This document shows positions 1 through 4,472 of a DNA stretch of 5,370 nucleotides, one piece after another. How positions within the stretch are numbered: position 1 is the first letter of the stretch; each line of letters starts with the position of its first letter. The notes beneath the pieces were generated by a model that ran no database searches, was not told the origin of the DNA, and saw only the letters and a list, made by a program, of their open reading frames with translations. The translations under genes were made by a program, and so were the position numbers. The stretch comes from Oscillospiraceae bacterium (GTDB lineage Bacteria; Bacillota; Clostridia; Oscillospirales; Acutalibacteraceae). The DNA is taken from assembly GCA_009783605.1 (NCBI GenBank), contig WRDE01000168.1, forward strand, positions 1-5,370, read 5' to 3'.

Positions 1-84
1 CCACATATTGAAGATGGTCCGGGTGATTTTGACCTCAACGCCGCCTATCTCCCAGATCCACAGGATGGTATTGTTGAAATTCAA
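1..84 (-). CDS. atpB: F1Fo ATP synthase subunit a, N-terminal fragment (runs off the left edge)
   Basis: Only the first 28 codons are in the window. Subunit a is the membrane protein of Fo that forms the proton (or sodium) half-channels next to the c-ring. The visible peptide contains IWEIGGVEVKITRTIFNMW, which resembles the short N-terminal strand and first-helix start of Bacillota subunit a (an 'IGG..IT.T..NMW' pattern). The start is TTG at 84-82. An in-frame TGA (the atpI stop, 93-91) lies three codons upstream and no ATG occurs in this frame until codon 27, so TTG is the only standard start available. GGGGGGTGA at 99-91, six bases upstream, is a good Shine-Dalgarno match. The gene directly follows atpI (6 bases from the atpI stop to the start codon), as expected in an atp operon. 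The identity rests on a short peptide plus context. A search with sequence left of this window would settle it. Confidence 0.82.
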   Translation of the reverse strand, partial: MNFNNTILWIWEIGGVEVKITRTIFNMW

Positions 85-90
85 AATCCG

Positions 91-99
91 TCACCCCCC
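91..99 (-). promoter_or_regulatory. Shine-Dalgarno of atpB, overlapping the atpI stop codon
   Basis: GGGGGGTGA (read on the minus strand) matches the AGGAGGTGA consensus except for G in place of A at two positions. It lies 6 bases before the TTG start at 84. Its last three bases are the TGA stop of atpI, so termination of atpI and initiation of atpB are probably translationally coupled. This site decides the unusual TTG start. Confidence 0.65.
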
Positions 100-525
100 G
101 TTCTTTTCTCCATCGGTTTTCTGATGCCCTTCGGCTTCCCGCACCGCGTAGTTTTTTATCGAATACACGGCGATTTGAAAAGTCAGCACCCCCGCCGCCG
201 CGCCGTACAGACAGGACGCCGGCACTGTTTCGGTGTAGGCCAGCACCCCGATCAGGGTCAGCACCCCGGCGGTCAGCAGAAACCGCAGAAGATGCTGGAT
301 CCGCACATAATTCGCAGCTTTGGTCTTCTCCATCCCCGCAACCTTTTTGGACGCGCGGTCGATCATTATAATTTTCACCGCATTCAGCGCCGATCCCGCC
401 AGCGCTCCCGCGGCAAAGGGCAGACACCCGAGAGAGCGGTACCATACGGCGCTCCCCGCCGCCAGTACCAACCATGAAATACCGGTGACCCCTATCATCC
501 TCTTTGCGACAGCAGACAGCTTCAT
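91..525 (-). CDS. atpI: ATP synthase subunit I (AtpI/UncI-like membrane protein)
   Basis: A 144-residue integral membrane protein with four predicted membrane spans at about residues 10-29, 32-54, 75-97 and 101-123. It has a small-residue helix 2 (FAAGALAGSALNAVKI), a cytoplasmic basic loop, and an 'HLLRFLL' start to helix 3, all typical of the ATP synthase I family (about 120-150 aa). Members of this family are accessory proteins of F1Fo synthase, implicated in c-ring assembly or cation supply, and are encoded between atpZ and atpB. The C-terminus is hydrophilic (GHQKTDGEKNGG). I chose the ATG at 525, preceded by GTGAAGGG about ten bases upstream. An alternative GTG at 543 adds six residues (MKGKIE), overlaps the atpZ stop as GTGA, and has AAGGA only three bases upstream. 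Either start is possible. Family assignment combines the hydropathy pattern and operon position, because primary sequence is poorly conserved in this family. Confidence 0.85.
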   Translation of the reverse strand: MKLSAVAKRMIGVTGISWLVLAAGSAVWYRSLGCLPFAAGALAGSALNAVKIIMIDRASKKVAGMEKTKAANYVRIQHLLRFLLTAGVLTLIGVLAYTETVPASCLYGAAAGVLTFQIAVYSIKNYAVREAEGHQKTDGEKNGG

Positions 526-539
526 CTCTATTTTACCCT

Positions 540-764
540 TCACCGTTCCTTTTTCGCCATCTTAAAAACAGTCAGAAACGCCGACCCCATCCCTAACAGC
601 GAAAACAGCAGCAGCAGCCAGGGAGAACAGCCGAATGTATCGTCCAAAAATCTGCCCGCGAATACCCCGATCAGCACACAGGCCGCCATCGTCAGTCCGA
701 TCTGGGAAGCAAACGACAGCGCGCGCAGGACATTTCCCCGTTTTTTCCTCTTTTCCGGCTCCAT
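540..764 (-). CDS. atpZ: AtpZ/AtpI-family ATP synthase accessory protein
   Basis: A 74-residue protein, the usual size for AtpZ (about 70-100 aa). A very basic N-terminus (EKRKKRGN) is followed by two membrane helices at about 17-37 and 48-68, separated by GRFLDDTFGCSPW. The family signature of a Gly-rich helix 1, 'G.FLDD.fG..P' turn and 'LLGMGSAF' helix 2 is clear. AtpZ-type proteins form a small hairpin associated with Fo; roles in Mg2+/Ca2+ transport or c-ring assembly have been proposed for the family. It is the first gene of the minus-strand operon. ATG at 764 is preceded by GGAG eight bases upstream, and a promoter lies about 50 bases further up. Its stop overlaps or nearly touches the start of atpI, consistent with co-transcription. 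Confidence 0.88.
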   Translation of the reverse strand: MEPEKRKKRGNVLRALSFASQIGLTMAACVLIGVFAGRFLDDTFGCSPWLLLLFSLLGMGSAFLTVFKMAKKER

Positions 765-816
765 TTTCCCCGCTCCGTCTAAAATTTATCCTTTTCGCAA
801 TAGCAATACTGTTTAT

Positions 817-846
817 ATCATACTATACATCCAATAATTATGTCAA
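817..846 (-). promoter_or_regulatory. Sigma-A-type promoter of the atp operon
   Basis: On the minus strand a perfect TTGACA (846-841) is followed after 18 bases by TATGAT (822-817), five of six matches to the -10 consensus. The expected transcription start is near 810, giving a leader of about 45 bases before atpZ. AT-rich DNA (CAAAATATATTAAC) lies directly upstream and may act as an UP element. No other promoter of this quality is seen on this strand in the intergenic region. Confidence 0.75.
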
Positions 847-880
847 TGATAACAATGTTAATATATTTTGAACAGCAATC

Positions 881-901
881 CCGACAGCCTTTGAATGTCG
901 G
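881..901. repeat. Inverted repeat in the divergent intergenic region (possible operator)
   Basis: CCGACA (881-886) and TGTCGG (896-901) form a perfect 6-bp inverted repeat separated by 9 bases. The right arm overlaps the end of the -35 hexamer (891-896) of the promoter for the oxidoreductase gene. It could be an operator half-site pair or chance. No regulator gene is present in the window to pair with it. Confidence 0.35.
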
Positions 902-918
902 ATAAAATGTGTTATACT
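891..918 (+). promoter_or_regulatory. Promoter of the GltD-like oxidoreductase gene
   Basis: TTGAAT (891-896) and TATACT (913-918) are separated by 16 bases, and TGT just before the -10 makes an extended -10 element. The -10 matches the consensus at five of six positions and the -35 at four. Expected start of transcription is near 925, leaving about 39 bases of leader before the ATG at 964. The leader contains a strong AAGGAGG at 951-957. Confidence 0.65.
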
Positions 919-963
919 AACCCCTGAACTCTATCCCCTATTCCCTACACAAGGAGGCCCCCA

Positions 964-2211
964 ATGAGCAAACACATCATCGAGGACGCGCGGCGGTGTC
1001 TGCAATGCAGGGATCCCCAGTGTTCCGCCGGCTGCCCGATCGGGACACCGATCCGGGACGTCATCGCGCTGCTGTTAGACCACCGGTTGGAGCAAGCGGG
1101 CAAGAAGCTGTTTGACAACAATCCGCTCTCGCTGATCTGCAGCCATGTCTGCCATCAGGAAAACCAGTGCGAGGGCCACTGCGTCCTCGGGAATAAAGGG
1201 ATGCCAGTCTTCATCAGCGCCATTGAGAAATATATATCGGATTTTTATCTGAACATCTACCAGCCAATCCCCTCCACCGGCGAGAGCGGCAAGATCGCGA
1301 TTATCGGCTCCGGCCCCGCCGGTATCACCATCGCCTTCGTGCTGGCCGCAAAGAACTATGAGGTGACCATCTTTGAGGGTAACGAATATGTCGGCGGGGT
1401 GCTGCGGTACGGCATCCCGGAATTCCGGCTGCCGAAAACCGTCATCGACCGGATGGTGGATATCCTCTACCGGAGCGGGGTGAAGATCCGCCCCAACACC
1501 TCGATCGGCACCAATCTCGGCGTCGACGACCTGTTCCGGGACGGGTTCCGCGCCATCTTTATGGGCACCGGCGTCTGGCGCCCGCTGCGGCTGAACATCA
1601 AGGGCGAGAGCCTCGGCCATGTCCATTATGCCATCGAATACCTGAAAAATCCGTCGGTTTACCGGCTGGGGGATTCGCTGGCCATCATCGGCGCCGGCAA
1701 TGTGGCGGTGGACGTGGCCCGCACCGCCGTCCGCCACGGCTGCCGTGACGTCCGGATCTTCGGCCATTCGGACGAATCCGGCATCACCGCCCGGCCCGGC
1801 GAGGTCACCTACGCCAAGATCGACGGGGTGAAATTCGAGCTGATGAAATCCGCCGTCGAGATCACCGACGAGGGGGTCATCTTCGCCGATTCCGAGATCA
1901 GCGTCGACGAATCCGGCTATACCCAGGTCCATCCGATCCGGGGGACCGAAAAATTAGAGCCGGCCGACTCGGTCATCATCGCCGTCAGCCAGGGCCCCCG
2001 CTCGGTCATCGTCTCCTCCACCACCGGCATTGACGTCAACGAAAATTCCGGCTTAGTAAAAGTGGACTATTACGGCCACACCACCCGCGAAGGCGTCTTC
2101 GCCGGCGGCGACGTGGTAACCGGCGCAAAAACGGTGGTCGAGGCGGTGCAGGTGTCGAGAAGGGTGGCGGAGGCTATGGATGAGTATGTCAGGGAGAAGT
2201 ATGGATTGTGA
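964..2211 (+). CDS. GltD-like NAD(P)-dependent FAD/Fe-S oxidoreductase (stand-alone)
   Basis: A 415-residue protein of the glutamate synthase small-subunit (GltD/NfnB-like) family, cytoplasmic with no signal peptide. Cysteines at 12, 15, 20 and 24 (CxxCxxxxCxxxCP) and at 59, 63, 69 and 73 form the two N-terminal Fe-S ligand sets of the GltD fold. GSGPAG at 115-120 is the FAD-binding GxGxxG, followed by the family hallmark GGVLRYGIPEFRLPK at 144-158. GAGNVA at 243-248 is the NAD(P) Rossmann loop. FAGGD at 379-383 is the second FAD motif. In the family, electrons pass from NAD(P)H through FAD to Fe-S centres and a partner. Here no GltB large subunit or NfnA-type partner lies alongside, so the substrate is unknown. 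It is a little shorter than typical GltD (about 470 aa). ATG at 964 has AAGGAGG six bases upstream. The gene is very GC-rich (46 of 60 bases at 1681-1740). It is the only gene in its apparent transcript, though no terminator is seen after it. Confidence 0.9.
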   Translation: MSKHIIEDARRCLQCRDPQCSAGCPIGTPIRDVIALLLDHRLEQAGKKLFDNNPLSLICSHVCHQENQCEGHCVLGNKGMPVFISAIEKYISDFYLNIYQPIPSTGESGKIAIIGSGPAGITIAFVLAAKNYEVTIFEGNEYVGGVLRYGIPEFRLPKTVIDRMVDILYRSGVKIRPNTSIGTNLGVDDLFRDGFRAIFMGTGVWRPLRLNIKGESLGHVHYAIEYLKNPSVYRLGDSLAIIGAGNVAVDVARTAVRHGCRDVRIFGHSDESGITARPGEVTYAKIDGVKFELMKSAVEITDEGVIFADSEISVDESGYTQVHPIRGTEKLEPADSVIIAVSQGPRSVIVSSTTGIDVNENSGLVKVDYYGHTTREGVFAGGDVVTGAKTVVEAVQVSRRVAEAMDEYVREKYGL

Positions 2212-2214
2212 GTG

Positions 2215-2243
2215 TTGCAAACGGCGGGATTTTGGTTTATAAT
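2215..2243 (+). promoter_or_regulatory. Promoter of the GLUG-dockerin gene
   Basis: TTGCAA (2215-2220) and a perfect TATAAT (2238-2243) are separated by exactly 17 bases. It begins four bases after the stop of the oxidoreductase gene. Transcription would start near 2250, giving a leader of about 28 bases. This argues that the secreted protein can be expressed independently of the gene upstream, although no terminator separates the two. Confidence 0.7.
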
Positions 2244-2261
2244 GGGGAAAAATAAAATTTT

Positions 2262-2269
2262 GGGGAGGG
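2262..2269 (+). promoter_or_regulatory. Ribosome binding site that fixes the start of the GLUG-dockerin gene
   Basis: GGGGAGGG lies 8 bases before ATG 2278. The reading frame is open further upstream (GTG at 2212, ATG at 2242), but those starts lie before or around the predicted transcription start and would put 12-22 residues in front of a clean signal peptide. The site therefore supports 2278. Confidence 0.6.
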
Positions 2270-2277
2270 CATTGGTT

Positions 2278-4119
2278 ATGAAAAAGGCGTGGTTTAAGGG
2301 TTTTTGTTTGGTTTTGGCGGCAGTTATGGTGCTGAGCATATCCGCATTTTCACCGGCAATACTTACACAGGCGGAAGGATACGGTTCAAACGGAAAATTT
2401 ATCGCGCCGATCGGCGAATACGAAGTGGGGTCGACGCCCATCTCCACCCGCGCACAACTGGAAGCGATACGAAATAATCTGGGCGGAAAATATCATCTGG
2501 CCGCCAACATTGATCTGAGCGGCACATCATGGGCGCCGATCGGGGATAAGGATAATTACTTCATAGGGGTATTCGACGGACAGGGGTATGTGATACGGAA
2601 TCTGACGGTTGGCGGAGATTATGCATATGCCGGATTGTTTGGGTATGCGATCGGGGCGACCATCAAAAATGTTGGGCTGGAAGATGCGTCGGTAAGTATT
2701 ACTACCGCAAGAGATTCTACTGTTGGGGGACTTTGCGGGTATAATTTTGGAATGATAAATAATTGTTATTTTTCGGGATTGATTTCATATACTGGTTCAT
2801 CTTCCTCTTTAAAATCATGGATAGGAAGTATTTGCGGGAATAATTCGAATAACGGAATTATAAGTAATTCTTATAATATGGGAATAATATCATCTTCCGG
2901 TTATGGTGACTTATGTGCAGGAGGAATTTGTGGTTTCAACTCCGGGGATGGAAATATAAATAATACCTTTAATACTGGAACAGTGTCGTCGGTTTCTTCT
3001 TCTTACTTTGGTTATGCATACGCAGGAGGAATTTGCGGAAAGAATTCAGATGCTGCAAGTATAAATAATAGCTATAGTACAGGAACAATTAATGCTGAAC
3101 ATGCAGGAGGTATTTGCGGATTTAGTGATAGCAACGGCAGCATTAACAATTGTAATAACGGCGGTGCGATTAATGGCAATAGGGCTCCTTCGTATAGCGG
3201 AGGGATTTGCGGAAAAAATAAAAGCATCATTGACAATTGTCGTAATACAGGGATAGTTTCCGATAATAACCAGATGTCTTATTTTCCATCCGCAACCGGA
3301 GGAATTTGCGGCAACAGCGAAAATATTATTAATGATTGCTATAACATCGGAGCGATATCCGGAGGTGGTAATATCGGTGGTATCTGCGGAGATAGTTCCA
3401 GTAATATCCGGAGATCATACAATATCGGTTCGGTAAGCAATGGTATAGCAAATAGAACCGGCGGTATCGCCGGAGGTATCACCGGTATCGCCAACAACTG
3501 CTACTGGAATACCGACAGTCCGCAGATCGTCAGCAGTGTGCCGCTTCTGTTAATCGATAAAAGAGGCACCGGTTCCGACCCTGACAACACCACTCCCCTC
3601 TCATCCGAAGCCATGAAACAGCAATCCTCCTTCGCCGGATTCGATTTCACCACCATCTGGGCGATCGACCCCGAAGAGAACGACGGTTATCCGGTCTTCC
3701 GCGCCTACGATATCGACGCGAACGCTGTAGGCAAAGGCGTAGTCGCCGGTTCCGGCGGATACGGCTGTAACGCTGAAGTTATTCTTATTGCCACCCCCAA
3801 CGCCGGATGCCGGTTCGACGGCTGGTATGAGAACAACACTAAAGTAGCGGGCGCCGGTGCCATGTATACCTTCAAAGTATCCGCGAACCGCACGCTGGAG
3901 GCGCGGTTTACTTATTTGCTGGGCAACGTCAGCGGCAGCGGTAAGCTCGCGGTCACCGACGCACGGATGGTCCTGCAATACCTTGTCGGAAAAAGCGATT
4001 TAACGCCCACTCAGTTGGATATCGCCGACGCGGACGGCTCCGGTGACGTCACTATCGCCGATGCGCGGCTGATATTGCAGCGGTTGGTCGGGAAGATCGA
4101 TAAATTCCCGGTCGAATAG
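2278..4119 (+). CDS. Secreted GLUG-repeat protein with InlB-B-like repeat and C-terminal dockerin
   Basis: A 613-residue extracellular protein. Residues 1-32 are a signal peptide: MKK, then a hydrophobic core at 9-24, with likely cleavage after LTQA. Residues 40-115 resemble the region that precedes GLUG repeats in related proteins (STRAQLEAIRNN, ANIDLSG.SWAPIG, FDGQGYVIRNLTV). Residues 118-400 hold about ten GLUG-type repeats (AGGICG.N...I.N.YN.G.VS), expected to form a beta-solenoid. Residues 408-478 are the usual closing segment (CYWNTDSPQ, FDFTTIWAID, DGYPVFRAY). Residues 490-545 resemble an InlB B-type repeat (ATPNAGCRFDGWYENN, ANRTLEARF). Residues 549-608 are a type I dockerin with two calcium-loop segments, each followed by an RMVLQYLVG- or RLILQRLVG-like helix. 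A dockerin normally binds a cohesin on a scaffoldin or cell-surface protein; no cohesin, LPXTG or S-layer anchor is encoded here. No catalytic domain is recognised, so a binding, adhesion or structural role is inferred. The repeat region is strikingly AT-rich compared with both flanks. Confidence 0.88.
   Translation: MKKAWFKGFCLVLAAVMVLSISAFSPAILTQAEGYGSNGKFIAPIGEYEVGSTPISTRAQLEAIRNNLGGKYHLAANIDLSGTSWAPIGDKDNYFIGVFDGQGYVIRNLTVGGDYAYAGLFGYAIGATIKNVGLEDASVSITTARDSTVGGLCGYNFGMINNCYFSGLISYTGSSSSLKSWIGSICGNNSNNGIISNSYNMGIISSSGYGDLCAGGICGFNSGDGNINNTFNTGTVSSVSSSYFGYAYAGGICGKNSDAASINNSYSTGTINAEHAGGICGFSDSNGSINNCNNGGAINGNRAPSYSGGICGKNKSIIDNCRNTGIVSDNNQMSYFPSATGGICGNSENIINDCYNIGAISGGGNIGGICGDSSSNIRRSYNIGSVSNGIANRTGGIAGGITGIANNCYWNTDSPQIVSSVPLLLIDKRGTGSDPDNTTPLSSEAMKQQSSFAGFDFTTIWAIDPEENDGYPVFRAYDIDANAVGKGVVAGSGGYGCNAEVILIATPNAGCRFDGWYENNTKVAGAGAMYTFKVSANRTLEARFTYLLGNVSGSGKLAVTDARMVLQYLVGKSDLTPTQLDIADADGSGDVTIADARLILQRLVGKIDKFPVE
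2629..3477 (+). repeat. Tandem GLUG repeats (coding), about ten units of 26-35 codons
   Basis: The unit core is 'GGICG', found or approximated at residues 119, 150, 183, 215, 250, 277, 308, 341, 367 and 395 of the encoded protein. Eight cores carry the cysteine (C153, 186, 218, 253, 280, 311, 344, 370), with spacings of 33, 32, 35, 27, 31, 33 and 26 residues. The first (AGLFG) and last (GGIAG) lack it. At DNA level GCAGGAGGAATTTG occurs exactly at 2917-2930 and 3022-3035, with a one-base variant at 3103-3116, so some units are recent duplicates while others have diverged. Confidence 0.85.
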
Positions 4120-4175
4120 ACATCCCCGGCGATATGCCGTGTCATCCCCGGAAGAGCCGGAAAAAGACAAATATA

Positions 4176-4215
4176 AACCCGCGGCAAAAAAAGACTTGCT
4201 TTTTTGCCGCGGGTT
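4176..4215. other. Perfect 16-bp hairpin in the 4120-4237 non-coding gap
   Basis: The arm at 4176-4191 (AACCCGCGGCAAAAAA) is perfectly complementary to 4200-4215, with an 8-base loop (AGACTTGC). The stem is half GC-rich and half A:T, with the A:T part next to the loop. No T-run follows on the plus strand (CTGTATAAT comes next), so it is not a canonical intrinsic terminator in that direction. It sits between the dockerin gene and the tRNA units and overlaps the tRNA promoter. Only weak short dyads (CGGC/GCCG at 4127-4139, CCGG repeats near 4150-4160) lie between the dockerin stop codon and this hairpin, so no clear terminator for that gene is visible. Confidence 0.75.
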
Positions 4216-4224
4216 CTGTATAAT
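4196..4224 (+). promoter_or_regulatory. Promoter of the tRNA-Ser units
   Basis: A perfect TATAAT (4219-4224) is preceded after 17 bases by TTGCTT (4196-4201). An A-run at 4186-4192 just upstream could serve as an UP element. The predicted start is near 4231, seven bases before the first tRNA-like unit. The -35 lies at the loop and 3' arm of the hairpin, so extrusion or protein binding there would affect it. Confidence 0.65.
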
Positions 4225-4237
4225 AGCTCAGAGCTCT

Positions 4238-4306
4238 GGAGAGATGGCTGAGTTGGTCTAAGGCGTACGACTGGAAATCATGTAATACACGATTGGAAAT
4301 CTCTCC
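4238..4306 (+). pseudogene. Rearranged tRNA-Ser-like unit, T-arm missing
   Basis: A 69-base unit closed by a perfect 7-bp acceptor stem (GGAGAGA 4238-4244 with TCTCTCC 4300-4306). Bases 4245-4279 are identical to the same 35 bases of the intact tRNA-Ser at 4323-4357: D-arm, anticodon arm 5' side and GGA anticodon. After that it diverges. A second anticodon-arm-like copy, ACGATTGGAAATC at 4289-4301, matches ACGACTGGAAATC at 4267-4279 in 12 of 13 positions. There is no variable arm, no TTCGAAT T-loop and no CCA (ATCC follows). The first anticodon stem pairs TACGA with TCATG, with one C-A mismatch and one wobble. It could not be charged and used as a normal tRNA. It is probably a decayed or recombined tRNA gene transcribed together with the real one, though a tRNA-like regulatory RNA cannot be excluded. 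Confidence 0.7.
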
Positions 4307-4315
4307 ATCCCCTTT

Positions 4316-4407
4316 GGAAAGGTGGCTGAGTTGGTCTAAGGCGTACGACTGGAAATCGTATGTAGGCTAATACCCTACCGAGGGTTCGAATCCCTCCCTT
4401 TCCGCCA
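4316..4407 (+). tRNA. tRNA-Ser (anticodon GGA)
   Basis: A complete class II tRNA of 92 bases including encoded CCA. Acceptor stem GGAAAGG (4316-4322) pairs with CCTTTCC (4397-4403), with discriminator G4404 and CCA 4405-4407. Anticodon stem TACGA/TCGTA (4344-4348, 4356-4360) encloses loop CTGGAAA, with anticodon GGA at 4351-4353 reading UCC and UCU. The long variable arm has stem GTAGG/CCTAC (4362-4366, 4374-4378), as expected for serine tRNAs. The T-arm is GAGGG-TTCGAAT-CCCTC (4380-4396). It lies 9 bases after the truncated copy, so both are probably on one transcript. Confidence 0.96.
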
Positions 4408-4411
4408 GTCG

Positions 4412-4456
4412 GAATAGCTATAAGGGGCATGATTGTCTTTTATAGCTATTCTTTTT
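4412..4456 (+). terminator. Intrinsic terminator after tRNA-Ser
   Basis: A 12-bp perfect stem (GAATAGCTATAA at 4412-4423 with 4440-4451) followed by TTTTT (4452-4456). The stem is AT-rich but may be extended inward by G-U and G-C pairs (GGGG 4424-4427 against TCTT 4436-4439). It begins five bases after the tRNA CCA, a usual place for a tRNA terminator. No T-run follows it on the minus strand, so it does not obviously terminate the converging recombinase gene. Confidence 0.7.
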
Positions 4457-4472
4457 GCTTTTCGGCGGGGTT

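Noticed and set aside
35..477. Open frames on both strands overlapping atpI
   Set aside because: They are Arg-, Gly- and Pro-rich low-complexity translations of a GC-rich gene in the wrong frame. The four-helix AtpI reading is far more convincing and fits the operon.
1075..1932. Long open frame (285 codons) on the minus strand inside the oxidoreductase gene
   Set aside because: It lies antisense to a clear GltD-like gene with all motifs intact. Its protein is rich in D, G, A and V in the way that the reverse frame of a GC-rich gene usually is, and it has no recognisable domain.
2070..2447. Minus-strand open frame spanning the gap between the oxidoreductase and GLUG genes
   Set aside because: It overlaps the coding ends of two well-supported genes and their promoter, shows no family features, and its Thr/Ala/Ser-rich start mirrors the opposite strand.
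2917..3116. AGGAGG followed by TTG in successive GLUG repeats, resembling internal translation starts
   Set aside because: The sequence encodes the conserved AGGIC core, so it is explained by the protein repeat. The TTG is out of frame with the gene and opens no sizeable frame.
2629..3477. Regularly spaced repeats that might suggest a CRISPR array
   Set aside because: The units are imperfect, about 80-105 bases apart, in frame, and translate to GLUG repeats. There are no constant palindromic repeats or unique spacers.
4176..4215. Intrinsic terminator of the dockerin gene
   Set aside because: The stem is strong, but the T-run is inside the 3' arm and CTGTATAAT follows, so the usual U-tract after the stem is absent. 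I listed it as a hairpin of unknown role instead.
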